From the NCBI GenBank assembly GCA_964419545.1, contig CAYQQU010000076.1:1-24545 (forward strand): a DNA stretch of 24,545 nt, written 5' to 3'. Shown in pieces: positions 14,143 to 21,551 of the stretch (its first letter is position 1; the number at the start of each line of letters is the position of its first letter). The translations under genes were made by a program, and so were the position numbers. The DNA is from CAYQQU01 sp964419545 (lineage in GTDB: Bacteria > Bacteroidota > Bacteroidia > Chitinophagales > Saprospiraceae). The notes beneath the pieces are model-generated. The model saw only the letters and a program-made list of their open reading frames with translations, was not told where the DNA came from and did not search any database.

Positions 14143-15579
14143 TTAAGTCCGTCTCTTCCGGTATTGTTTTTTTCGCGATTTGGCGCCGTTTTTACCATAG
14201 TGTTTTCTGCCGCTGCCGTTGTAGTTAGGGTTCTTATCCGACTGGTGGTGGGTCAGCTTTTCGTTCAGATCCCGGGTAGCGTCGCCGGCGTTTGTCTTTT
14301 CCAGTTCGTTCATCAGGATCTTGGCGATCAGCTCCTCTTTGGAGAGGTTGCCGAACAGGAGACTGGCTTTTTCGAGGAGTTCCGGGTTGAGGCGGCCGTT
14401 GGTCTTCTTTTCCAGGATTTCCACGCACCAATTCTGGACGCGTACATCGTGGATGTCCGTTCCGTTGGGTATCTGGACGCGTTCGAAGGAGATGTCGAGT
14501 TTCTTTTTCAGGACGTCGATCTTGCTCTTTTCGCGACCGTTGATGAAGGCGATGGAGGTGCCTTTTTTCCCGGCGCGGGCGGTGCGGCCGCTGCGGTGGG
14601 TGTAATAGGCCAGGTCGTCGGGCAGAGTAAAGTGAAAGACGTGGGTCAGGTCGTTGACGTCGATACCGCGGGCGGCGATGTCGGTAGCGACGAGCAGTTG
14701 AAGTTCGTGGGCTTTAAACTGGCGCATGACCCGGTCGCGCTGGCGCTGGTTCAGGTCGCCGTGCAGCGAGTCGGCGAGGTAGTCCTTGCGGGACAGGATA
14801 TCGGCCAGCCGCTGGGTGTCTCGCTTGGTGCGGCAGAAGACGACGCCCCGCAGTTCGGGTTCGATATCCAGGAAGCGGGTCAGGGCTTCTACTTTGTCGG
14901 ATTGTTTGACGACGGCAAACTGGTGTTCGATATTGCCGTTGACTTCGTTGCGGGTGTTCAGTTTGACCTCAAAGGGATCAGCCATATACTTTTTGACGAT
15001 GCGCTGGATATCGCTCGACATGGTGGCCGAAAGCAGCCAGACGCGCTTGTCCTCCGGCGTATAGCTCAGGATGCGGTCGAGGTCTTGCTTGAAGCCCATA
15101 TTCAGCATCTCGTCGGCTTCGTCGAGCACCAGGCACCGCAGCTGATCGAGCTTTACGGCTTTGCGCTGAATAAGGTCGATGAGGCGGCCCGGCGTCGCGA
15201 TGATCACGTGCTGCGGCTTGCGCAGGGCTTTGATCTGGGCGGCGATGGAGGCCCCGCCGTAGACAGCCAGGACGTTGACCTGTTTGAGGTATTTGCTGAA
15301 GACGTTGATCTGTTCGGCGATCTGCTGTCCCAGCTCGCGGGTAGGCGCCAGCACCAGCGCCTGCGTCGCCGTATCGAAGGGGTCGATGCGCTGGAGGAGC
15401 GGCAGTCCGAAAGCCGCCGTCTTGCCGGTGCCGGTTTGCGCCAGACCGATAAAGTCGCGCTGCCCGTCGATAAGTTGAGGAATGGCTTTCGCCTGAATTT
15501 CGCTCGGTTTTTCAAAACCGAGATCAGAAACGGCCTTCAGCAACGGTTGCGAAAGGCCTAATTGTTGAAAAGTGGTCAA
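14143..15579 (-). CDS. DEAD-box ATP-dependent RNA helicase
   Basis: A 478-residue RNA helicase resembling DeaD/CsdA. Motifs in order: Q motif (FEKPSEIQ, 22-29), I AQTGTGKT (47-54), Ia PTREL (79-83), Ib TPGR (129-132), II DEAD (153-156), III SAT (184-186), V ATDIAARGID (298-307) and VI HRSGRTARAG (328-337). The C-terminal tail beyond about 445 is Lys/Arg/Asn/Gly-rich and should bind RNA. It unwinds structured RNA in ribosome assembly or decay and is often cold-induced in this group. The start is TTG at 15579; family alignment by eye (FQQLGLSQPLLKAVSDLGFEKPSEIQ-like start) leaves no room for a later start and no upstream ATG fits. It is separated from the acyl-CoA ligase by 70 bases. Confidence 0.96.
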   Translation of the reverse strand: MTTFQQLGLSQPLLKAVSDLGFEKPSEIQAKAIPQLIDGQRDFIGLAQTGTGKTAAFGLPLLQRIDPFDTATQALVLAPTRELGQQIAEQINVFSKYLKQVNVLAVYGGASIAAQIKALRKPQHVIIATPGRLIDLIQRKAVKLDQLRCLVLDEADEMLNMGFKQDLDRILSYTPEDKRVWLLSATMSSDIQRIVKKYMADPFEVKLNTRNEVNGNIEHQFAVVKQSDKVEALTRFLDIEPELRGVVFCRTKRDTQRLADILSRKDYLADSLHGDLNQRQRDRVMRQFKAHELQLLVATDIAARGIDVNDLTHVFHFTLPDDLAYYTHRSGRTARAGKKGTSIAFINGREKSKIDVLKKKLDISFERVQIPNGTDIHDVRVQNWCVEILEKKTNGRLNPELLEKASLLFGNLSKEELIAKILMNELEKTNAGDATRDLNEKLTHHQSDKNPNYNGSGRKHYGKNGAKSRKKQYRKRRT

Positions 15580-15775
15580 AGAATGAGAATTTGCACCAAA
15601 TTCGAAGTACGAAGCCGGAGTGGAAAAGGAAGGTACGGCAACCGGCGGTATGCGGAGCGGAAAGTTCTGCCTTTTCTGAATAGCGACTCCAATAATTCTA
15701 CATCAGTATGAATAAAACAAAGAGCACGCTGGCAGTTCTTCCTTTGGTGAGCTCCAAAATGCTCGAATAAAGTGC

Positions 15776-15816
15776 AAATATGCGTAAAATATTTGATTCC
15801 ATCAATCCGCATATTT
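15776..15816 (-). terminator. possible terminator hairpin of the beta-barrel gene
   Basis: cgcatattt (15808-15816) and aaatatgcg (15776-15784) are perfect 9-bp inverted repeats that span the stop codon (15802-15804) of the minus-strand gene, with a smaller nested ttgat/atcaa pair. The stem is AT-rich and the following sequence has no uninterrupted T-run, so termination is possible, not certain. The rest of 15580-15775 shows no gene. Confidence 0.4.
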
Positions 15817-17109
15817 CCGGTAGGCCCGATTGCGGCCGATAAAGTGCACCCACTGGATGAAGTTGAGCTCCAGCTGATCGAACATCATCCGCTCGCCGTC
15901 TACCCGCAGGTGCAGGTCGGGCGTCCAGCGCAGGTTGGTGCGCAGCAGGCTGCTTCCTGTATGGGTGACGCGGATATCCCAGCCGAGGATGAACCCCAGC
16001 GCGGGCTTGGTCTCCTGATGCAATTCGCCGTTCACGGTGACGCGCAGGTTTTCCACCGAGGCGGTCAGCCCGGCAAAGGGGGCGAAACCGAGCCAGTTGA
16101 AGAGGTATTTGGCGCTTTCCAGCATCACCGAATGGCGGCGGAGCCCGACCTCGGCGTCAAATCCCGTCAGCTCGCCGCCGAAAGTCCGATAGGAAAGGCC
16201 GACGTTGAGATCCGGCCGGTAAAAATAGCGGCCGAAAGTCAGGTCGGGAGCCAGGCCGACCCAGTAGTCGTCGTAGAGATACGGAAAGTCGCGCCGCAAC
16301 AGGCCCGATCGCGACAATTGCAGGCCGGCCGAGGGCCCCAGTCCGTAATACCAGGTACTGAGCCGGTTTTCCCGTTCCAGCACCTGGTGTTTCAGGTTGA
16401 GCTGGCGCACGCCTTCGGCTTGGCGGGCGCTCCGGTCGGTATCCCAATATTTCAGGAAGCTCAGCTGAAAAGAAACGGGATCGAGCCGGACGTCGCCAGT
16501 CTGATCGGGAGCAATATGGTAATTGATGCGATCCTGAAACTGGTAATAGGCGGAGGCGGTCAGCAGCGTGTTTTCAGTGGCGAAGGTGAGGCCGAATTGC
16601 AGGGGCGCGATGAATTTTCCGTAGGTGGGTGCGCCGTTTGGAAAATCCGCTCCTTCGACTTCCTGCGAAAACGACAGGCGTCGGAAGCTGATGCCGGTGA
16701 AGGGGCTGATCCGCCCCGGCTTCAGCTTGAGCGGGTATACGCGGGCGCCCGTTTCTACGGTCTGCCGGTAGCTGAATTCGCTGAAGGCTTCGGGTACCGA
16801 CTGGTAGGTGAGAAAAGACAAGGGGAAGGTTACGTAAAAATCGGCATGCCCCCAGAAATGGATGCCGCCGATGGTGAGCCGCGGAATGAGGGTAGGCCCG
16901 AAATCGGTCGATCGCCGTATGTCGTTTTGCAAATATTCCGTTTGGCCGCCCGTAAAGGTCAGCAGGTCGCCGCCCAGGGTCAGCCAGGCGAAACGAGTGC
17001 TGCGATCGAGGTATTCGCGGGAATAAATGCTGTCTGTCTGGGAAAAAACCGGCGTGAGCAGAAAAAGCATGGCCGGCAGCACCAGTGCTTTGTAATATAA
17101 ATTCTTAAC
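15802..17109 (-). CDS. outer-membrane beta-barrel-like protein, start codon apparently lost
   Basis: The frame encodes a signal peptide (KNLYYKALVLPAMLFLLTPVFSQ) followed by about 410 residues of alternating beta-strand sequence with many Tyr, Phe and Arg, consistent with a secreted or outer-membrane barrel protein; no named family is recognised. The natural start would be just before KNLYY, at 17107-17109, but that codon is GTT. The only upstream ATG is at 17289 and would put 60 unlike residues before the signal peptide. Downstream GTG (17082) or ATG (17070) would remove the positively charged n-region. So the left limit given is the edge of the signal peptide, not a proven start. Options are a start-codon mutation (pseudogene), rare initiation, or a sequence error. 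The body of the frame is intact. Confidence 0.7.
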   Translation of the reverse strand, partial: VKNLYYKALVLPAMLFLLTPVFSQTDSIYSREYLDRSTRFAWLTLGGDLLTFTGGQTEYLQNDIRRSTDFGPTLIPRLTIGGIHFWGHADFYVTFPLSFLTYQSVPEAFSEFSYRQTVETGARVYPLKLKPGRISPFTGISFRRLSFSQEVEGADFPNGAPTYGKFIAPLQFGLTFATENTLLTASAYYQFQDRINYHIAPDQTGDVRLDPVSFQLSFLKYWDTDRSARQAEGVRQLNLKHQVLERENRLSTWYYGLGPSAGLQLSRSGLLRRDFPYLYDDYWVGLAPDLTFGRYFYRPDLNVGLSYRTFGGELTGFDAEVGLRRHSVMLESAKYLFNWLGFAPFAGLTASVENLRVTVNGELHQETKPALGFILGWDIRVTHTGSSLLRTNLRWTPDLHLRVDGERMMFDQLELNFIQWVHFIGRNRAYRKYAD

Positions 17110-17290
17110 GCTGATTCCGGCCTCTTTAAGCTGTGCTCTTCGTTGCTCCGCTCTTCCGTAACTACGGCTATGGGATGATTCAAGGGCAGGGCCCTTTCTC
17201 CACTCTCGAATGGGCGCCTCTAGGCAGCTGAAATAGCCTCGATACTTTTGGCGACAACCTATCTTACAAAGCACTGGGAGGGATCGCATC
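17110..17290. other. odd spacer upstream of the barrel gene
   Basis: About 180 bases, open on the minus strand, but with translation (RSLPVLCKIGCRQK...) that does not look like protein and differs from the downstream coding part. It has small palindromes (agggcagggccct, gcctctaggc) and no promoter consensus. It may be a repeat or insertion that displaced the original leader and start of the barrel gene. I cannot name it. Confidence 0.4.
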
Positions 17291-17411
17291 GACCTTTTTA
17301 GTTTAGGACAAGTCAGGCCGGGAAATGTTTGTAAGTAAATCGATATAGCCGGAAGGAGCTGGGGTTATACCGCTAATTCAGCTGCAAAGCCGGCCGGCTC
17401 AGCAATTCCTG

Positions 17412-17430
17412 GTACTGTTCGCAATAGTAC
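17412..17430 (-). terminator. hairpin just after the DUF547 gene
   Basis: gtactgtt-cgc-aatagtac is an 8-bp stem (one G-T pair) with a 3-base loop, 5 bases beyond the stop codon of the minus-strand DUF547 gene. No T-run follows, so it may stabilise the 3' end or terminate weakly. The rest of 17291-17435 shows nothing else. Confidence 0.4.
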
Positions 17431-17435
17431 TGCGT

Positions 17436-18128
17436 TTACAAGTCAGTGTAATTATCGAGGGCTTCTTTCCAGGAATAAGGTCGGTATTTCAACTGAAAGC
17501 CCTCGGTATCGAGTTCGAGTTTTTCGCTCAGGATGCGGCGAATCCCTTTTTTCCCGCCGAAATCATTGATAAACCAGGAAAACAGGCGGCTGACGTGTAT
17601 TTCTCTGCGGTCGGCATACACTTTTGTTTCCCCTTCGAGGAAGGCGAGGGTCGCGGCTTCCAGCTGTTCGTCGATGCGATCCGGGTGGTAGAAAGCGATG
17701 GGCGGGCAGCTCTCGGCGCCGCAATTGAGCGCGAAGTGAATGCGATAATCGATCTGGTCGACGGCGAGCTGCCGGATCAGGTGATTGACGAACGGGTTGC
17801 GCAGGTACCCCATCGAATGTTTCAGGCGATACTTGCGCAGGATGCCGTGCTCGATGTCGTCGAGACTGAATCGCTGGCCGGCGATGCGGATCTCGCGCGC
17901 GGTAAAGATCTGAGGCTGTTCGAGCTTTCGCACCTTTCGCAAAATCTGGTAGTAAGCATTGTACACGTTGATCCAGAAGGCCTTTTTCCGCCCGTCGTCA
18001 GGCAGGTCCGATTGCAACTGTTCCGGCGAACGCCGGGCGAGGGTTCTCGCCACCTCTTCGTGAGGTTGGTTGTTTTTTACGACCAGGAGCAGTTTTCCCG
18101 ACAGGTCGTTGCTGTTTTCAGTGGTCAT
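17436..18128 (-). CDS. DUF547 domain protein
   Basis: A 230-residue protein with the DUF547 signatures: KAFWINVYNA (49-58), FSLDDIEHGILR (87-98) and HFALNCGAESCPPI (131-144) with C136 and C141, then a C-terminal FSWFINDFGG element. Family members look like papain-like/transglutaminase-type folds and the conserved Cys/His/Asn residues suggest an enzyme, but no reaction is established to my knowledge. There is no signal peptide here, unlike many relatives that are secreted, so this copy is probably cytoplasmic. It starts 41 bases after the AcuI gene stops, so the two may be co-transcribed. Confidence 0.9.
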   Translation of the reverse strand: MTTENSNDLSGKLLLVVKNNQPHEEVARTLARRSPEQLQSDLPDDGRKKAFWINVYNAYYQILRKVRKLEQPQIFTAREIRIAGQRFSLDDIEHGILRKYRLKHSMGYLRNPFVNHLIRQLAVDQIDYRIHFALNCGAESCPPIAFYHPDRIDEQLEAATLAFLEGETKVYADRREIHVSRLFSWFINDFGGKKGIRRILSEKLELDTEGFQLKYRPYSWKEALDNYTDL

Positions 18129-18169
18129 AGATCCATCTCGTTTACGGAAAAAAGGGGGCTTTTAGTTAT

Positions 18170-19171
18170 TTATTCGGTTTGTAAATTGATGACGGTTCTT
18201 CCCTGGAGCCGGCCGGCGAGGATCAGGTCGATCCTTTCATCCAGCTCTTCCAGGGTTATTTCGGAGAAAACTTCCATCAGGTGTTCGGGTTTCCAGGGGC
18301 CGGCGAGCTTAGTCCATACCTCCCGGCGGTAGCGCATCGGGTAATTTTGCGAATCGATGCCGATCAGAGATACTCCCCGTAAAATAAACGGAAAAACGGT
18401 GAGGTTCAACTGCGGGGAGGCCACATTGCCACAGCAAGCCACCACGCCCATGGGCTGGATGGCTTTAACAATGTTTTCCAGTATGGGGCCGCCTACGGTA
18501 TCCACGGCGCCGGCGAAGGCGGTGCGCAACAAGGGGCGTTTTTGCTCAGCTTGCATTTCTTCACGGGGGATGATCTCCCGGGCGCCCAGGTCCCGCAGAA
18601 AATCGTGCGCCGTTTCTTTTCCGGTAATGGCCGCCACTTCGTAGCCCAGCTTGGCCAGGATGGCTACGCTGAGCGCGCCGACGCCGCCGGTGGCGCCCGA
18701 GACCACCACTTTGCCCTGGTCCGGTGCGATATGTTCGGTGAGACGCAACACTGACATGCCGGCCGTCAATCCGGCCGTACCGAGAATCATGGCTTCCTGA
18801 AGCGTCAAGCCAGCCGGCAGCGGCACGACCCAGTCGGCCGGCACTCGAATGTATTGGCCGAAGCCGCCGCTGGTGTTCATGCCCAGGTCATAGCTGGTGA
18901 CGATGACGGGATCGTTTTCTTTGAAATCATCCGTATTGGTGGAGACCACGGTTCCTGCGGCGTCGATGCCGGGGGTGTGGGGATAATTTTTGGTGACGCC
19001 TTTGTTGCCCGTTGCCGAGAGGGCGTCTTTGTAGTTCAGCGAAGAGTAACGGACCCTGATCAGGAGGTCGCCGGCCGGGAGGTCGTCGATGGATTTCGTA
19101 GTGAGGTTGCGAACGAAAGCACCATCGCGTTCAGTGACCTCATACGCAAGATAGCTGGACGGTGATGTCAT
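18170..19171 (-). CDS. acuI: AcuI/YhdH-family acryloyl-CoA reductase (NADPH)
   Basis: A 333-residue zinc-independent medium-chain reductase. SSLNYKDAL (43-51) and PGIDAAGTV (67-75) are the typical N-terminal signatures of the YhdH/AcuI group. The nucleotide-binding loop is VSGATGGVGALSVAIL (157-172), and the C-terminal stretch GIDSQNYPMRYR is also characteristic. Family members reduce acrylyl-CoA to propionyl-CoA with NADPH, as in 3-hydroxypropionate and DMSP/acrylate assimilation; related quinone oxidoreductases are an alternative. The link to propionyl-CoA is notable because the mce-mmdADCB cluster lies in the same window, though 7 kb away on the other strand. It ends 41 bases before the DUF547 gene and begins 67 bases after the WG-repeat gene. 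Confidence 0.9.
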   Translation of the reverse strand: MTSPSSYLAYEVTERDGAFVRNLTTKSIDDLPAGDLLIRVRYSSLNYKDALSATGNKGVTKNYPHTPGIDAAGTVVSTNTDDFKENDPVIVTSYDLGMNTSGGFGQYIRVPADWVVPLPAGLTLQEAMILGTAGLTAGMSVLRLTEHIAPDQGKVVVSGATGGVGALSVAILAKLGYEVAAITGKETAHDFLRDLGAREIIPREEMQAEQKRPLLRTAFAGAVDTVGGPILENIVKAIQPMGVVACCGNVASPQLNLTVFPFILRGVSLIGIDSQNYPMRYRREVWTKLAGPWKPEHLMEVFSEITLEELDERIDLILAGRLQGRTVINLQTE

Positions 19172-19238
19172 ATTGGGATGCTTTGGATTTTAGGTTGTAC
19201 ACACCAAAGCTAATGATAAAGCCGGATAACTGGTCTAG

Positions 19239-20081
19239 CTATTCGAAAAATTCTGTGCCCGCTGCATCGATATATCCGGTTTGGCCGTTGATTAAGGTAA
19301 CCTTGGCCAGGCCGTGGCGAAAAAACGCAACGGAAGCATACTGCGGCGGAATGATCATTTCCCCTTTTTCGTTGACAAAACCCCATCGCCTGGCTTCGCG
19401 TATTTTAATGCGCCCGCTATTGGCGCCGTAGCGATTGTCTATCTCCAGGCGGTCGTAACGCAGGGGCAAAATTTCGTTGGCATAGCGGTCGATCATGCCC
19501 CAGCGGCCGTCGAGGGCGACGATCGCCGATCCGCTGCCGGTTTCGATCAGGGTATCGTAGCGCAGGGCGGGCGCTACGTAGCGGTTTTGATTGGGGAGAA
19601 TTTGCTGAGGCAGATGGGCGGCGGAAACATAGTCCAGATCGGGCGGCAGTTTGCCGGAGTCCGCGCGCGGCAACAGAAAACCGTAGCGATCCCCTTCACG
19701 GAATACCTCGAAATAGATGATCTGCTGGGTTGGGCCCTTGCAGCCGCCGACCGGGCGGGAGCCGCCGGGCAGCCGCTCGTTGAAGCGTTTTTCTATCCGC
19801 TCCCGGCGCTCGGGAGATAACTTCTTGAACTTCGTTTTGGTGAGCAGCACACCGTATTCCAGGTTGACATACCCGTACCGGTCGCCTTTTCTTACCCAGG
19901 TAATGGGCCGATCGACCGGGCCGACGGCGTCGTACTGCACTGGCGTCTGTAAATTATTCTCGGCATCGACAAATCCCCACTTATCGCCACTGCGAAAGGG
20001 TATGTAGGCCCAGTCGATTTGCGATAGCAACGGAGAGAAGAAGACAATGGTCAGGAGCAGGAGCGTACTGAGTCTTTTCAT
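19239..20081 (-). CDS. secreted WG-repeat protein
   Basis: A 280-residue protein counted from the ATG at 20081, where a clean signal peptide starts (MKRLSTLLLLTIVFFSPLLSQ); an upstream ATG at 20099 adds six residues. Six WG-type units are visible: KWGFVD (34-39), RYGYVN (68-73), RYGFLL (132-137), RWGMID (193-198), RWGFVN (232-237) and QTGYID (267-272), the third, and last, being degenerate. An insert of about 50 residues between units two and three contains an Arg/Glu-rich helix. WG repeats form beta-rich solenoids of unknown role, probably protein binding in the periplasm or at the cell surface. No lipobox is present. Confidence 0.92.
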   Translation of the reverse strand: MKRLSTLLLLTIVFFSPLLSQIDWAYIPFRSGDKWGFVDAENNLQTPVQYDAVGPVDRPITWVRKGDRYGYVNLEYGVLLTKTKFKKLSPERRERIEKRFNERLPGGSRPVGGCKGPTQQIIYFEVFREGDRYGFLLPRADSGKLPPDLDYVSAAHLPQQILPNQNRYVAPALRYDTLIETGSGSAIVALDGRWGMIDRYANEILPLRYDRLEIDNRYGANSGRIKIREARRWGFVNEKGEMIIPPQYASVAFFRHGLAKVTLINGQTGYIDAAGTEFFE

Positions 20082-20123
20082 GGCAGGATAAGCAAACATC
20101 AGGAAAGCGGTTTGATTTATTAC

Positions 20124-20151
20124 CTAAAATCCGAGTTTTGAAGGATTTTAG
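20124..20151. repeat. 9-bp perfect inverted repeat upstream of the WG gene
   Basis: ctaaaatcc (20124-20132) and ggattttag (20143-20151) pair perfectly around a 10-base loop, about 45 bases upstream of the WG gene start. It could be a leader hairpin, an operator, or the end of the previous transcript. No T-run follows on the minus strand. Confidence 0.55.
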
Positions 20152-20253
20152 CAACCACTTTAAGATTTCTTTAATTCTTCAGCTTGGCATTAGGGGAATC
20201 CATGAACCATCCGGGTCGAGGTTCGGTTGAGGATCAATTGATTATCGGACTTC

Positions 20254-20315
20254 AGTCTTTGGGCTTTGACGGTAACCGCCAAAGCCCAAAGCCCAAAGCC
20301 CAAAGCCCAAAGACT
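20254..20315. repeat. CAAAGCC heptamer array with matching inverted arm
   Basis: Four exact CAAAGCC copies plus a partial one (20280-20312) face a reverse-complement arm agtctttgggctttg (20254-20268), whose perfect partner is 20301-20315. Any register of the array can pair with the arm, giving a slippable hairpin of 12-15 bp with a tight GC-rich inner pair (cgg/ccg). It lies 9 bases past the stop of the minus-strand 239-residue gene and may act as its 3' structure; no T-run follows. Confidence 0.85.
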
Positions 20316-20323
20316 AAAGACCC

Positions 20324-21043
20324 CTACATCTTAGAGATCTTCTCCGTTCCCCGTTTAAAATCGTAATTGGGGGTTGTCCAGGAAGATTCGGCTTGCTTTT
20401 TGTCTTCCTCGAACGTATAGATTTCCAATCCGTAAGCACCGCCGATGCCCCAGGCGCCGACGAGGCCGTTTTTGGTTTTGTACGCAAAGCCCTGGTAGGG
20501 AGCGCCGTCGCCGAGGTACCATTCCAGGCGGTAGCGATCGTCTTTCTTTTTGATGATCAGCGTGCCGTCGTAGAGTTCGGAGGCGCCCATTTCGACGTCG
20601 CCTTTGGAGCGGCGGCCGGCGACCTGATAGACGCCTTCGATTTTGGAGCGGTTGAGCTTCCCGGCCAGCAATTCGGCGCCGAGGCCTTTGTGCGAGGTCC
20701 AGCTGCCGGAGCCTTCCAGGCCGCCTTTGTCGTTCAGTTCGTAGACGATAAGACCGTAGCGATAGGTGTCGATGCCGTAGGCGGCGTACATGACATTGGA
20801 CTCAGGGTCGAAGATGCCGGTGCCGGGAAACTTTTGTTTCTGTGTTTCATCTTCGTATTTCACCTCCCAGGTCATTTTGTGCAGTACCTTGTTCAGGGCG
20901 TCGATCTCCAGGGTGCCGACGTAGGAATCGCCTTCGGGATTGGCCCCGGTGACGACCCATTTGCCTTCGAGCGGTTGTTGTGCGATTAGCGCGCCGGTGG
21001 AAAAGGTCAGTAAAAGCAGTAGGACGGAAATTGGTGTTTTCAT
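20324..21043 (-). CDS. secreted protein with internal duplication, unknown function
   Basis: A 239-residue protein with a signal peptide (MKTPISVLLLLLTFSTGALIAQQ) and no lipobox. The mature part contains two similar halves, about 25-119 and 134-230: each starts G-[KV]-[WY]-V-[TA]-G, has a GTL[EI]I strand, then GL-[IV/EI]-Y-E, and ends in SWT-. Between them is a charged linker. It is beta-rich (probably lipocalin-like or fibronectin-binding-repeat-like, as guesses). No catalytic motif is seen. It is transcribed towards the WG gene, with 242 bases of spacer that hold two hairpins. Confidence 0.85.
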   Translation of the reverse strand: MKTPISVLLLLLTFSTGALIAQQPLEGKWVVTGANPEGDSYVGTLEIDALNKVLHKMTWEVKYEDETQKQKFPGTGIFDPESNVMYAAYGIDTYRYGLIVYELNDKGGLEGSGSWTSHKGLGAELLAGKLNRSKIEGVYQVAGRRSKGDVEMGASELYDGTLIIKKKDDRYRLEWYLGDGAPYQGFAYKTKNGLVGAWGIGGAYGLEIYTFEEDKKQAESSWTTPNYDFKRGTEKISKM

Positions 21044-21076
21044 CGTATCGTGATTTGATTGAACAAATGCAGGGCT

Positions 21077-21178
21077 GCGCCGGAGGGCTTAGATGCCGGT
21101 GCGATCCGGTATCGTGAAGGAAAACGGCTCGCGAGGCGGATGCTGCACCTTGTGCACGGAAGGAATACCCTCCGGCGC
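21077..21178. repeat. 11-bp inverted repeat, 80-bp spacer
   Basis: gcgccggaggg (21077-21087) and ccctccggcgc (21168-21178) are perfect inverted repeats and both are followed outward or inward by ctta/ttag-like bases. The same gcgcctccggcgc-like core recurs in the dispersed repeat at 21413. It lies in the leader of the 239-residue gene. Confidence 0.75.
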
Positions 21179-21247
21179 TTAGGTATGCATTTTTATCACC
21201 AAAACAAAAAAATGGGGAGAAAAAAAGCAATACAGGCGAGAAAATGG

Positions 21248-21467
21248 CAGCGATTCTCGGTTTGAAACATTGTTGTGCTTTCGTCTTGGGGGGACGAGCT
21301 AAAGGTAGCTTATTTTGTACGCCGTACGCAATTGGAAAGACGGCCGGCCTGCAGGGAATATTCCGTGCCTCCGACACGGAGGCCTCTCTTTCGCAACCAT
21401 CCACCAATATCTTGCGCCTCCGGCGCTGCGAATTAAGAAATGCTTACCACTAAACCGAGAATCGCTG
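21248..21467. repeat. 16-bp inverted repeat bounding a 220-bp element
   Basis: cagcgattctcggttt (21248-21263) is the exact reverse complement of aaaccgagaatcgctg (21452-21467). The latter belongs to the dispersed repeat also found at window position 38-53. The pair frames 220 bases with no gene, which suggests a small non-autonomous mobile or hairpin element. Confidence 0.75.
21367..21383. repeat. 7-bp GC hairpin
   Basis: gcctccg-aca-cggaggc is a perfect 7-bp stem with a 3-base loop inside the 220-bp element. It could be a structural part of the repeat; no T-run follows on either strand. Confidence 0.6.
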
Positions 21468-21481
21468 GGAAAATGGTCAAA
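21415..21481. repeat. dispersed intergenic repeat, copy B
   Basis: Matches positions 1-67 of the window in direct orientation, with identical first 22 bases and an identical 16-base core. Its flanking context (minus-strand genes) differs from copy A (plus-strand gene), as expected of an interspersed element. Confidence 0.75.
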
Positions 21482-21551
21482 ACCCTATATTACCGAAGGC
21501 CAATCATTCGGTTCAGGTGGTTCCGGCTGAAGAGCAAAGCCATATGGCCAC

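Larger units (their letters stand above)
21044..21551. other. 508-bp non-coding island rich in inverted repeats
   Basis: No convincing gene is present between the two minus-strand genes. The region contains three inverted-repeat pairs and a copy of the window-start repeat, listed separately. A further small hairpin (accgaa 21492-21497, ttcggt 21507-21512) sits 40-60 bases beyond the Omp28-like gene stop and could be a weak terminator. An A-rich stretch (21195-21235) is also present. The short ORFs here are all low in coding character. Confidence 0.7.

Noticed and set aside
13957..15561. 534-residue plus-strand frame opposite the helicase
   Set aside because: It is the antisense shadow of a clear DEAD-box gene with all motifs; the GC-rich third positions leave the opposite frame open.
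20280..20312. CRISPR-like array
   Set aside because: Heptamers are directly adjacent without spacers and there are no cas genes in the window.
20184..20366. 60-residue plus-strand frame with QSPKPKAQSPK repeats
   Set aside because: It is a translation of the CAAAGCC heptamer array and overlaps the end of a minus-strand gene.
21044..21551. tRNA or known structured RNA in the non-coding island
   Set aside because: No T-loop (GGTTCGAATCC-like) or acceptor pairing of tRNA length was found, and no riboswitch pattern was recognised.
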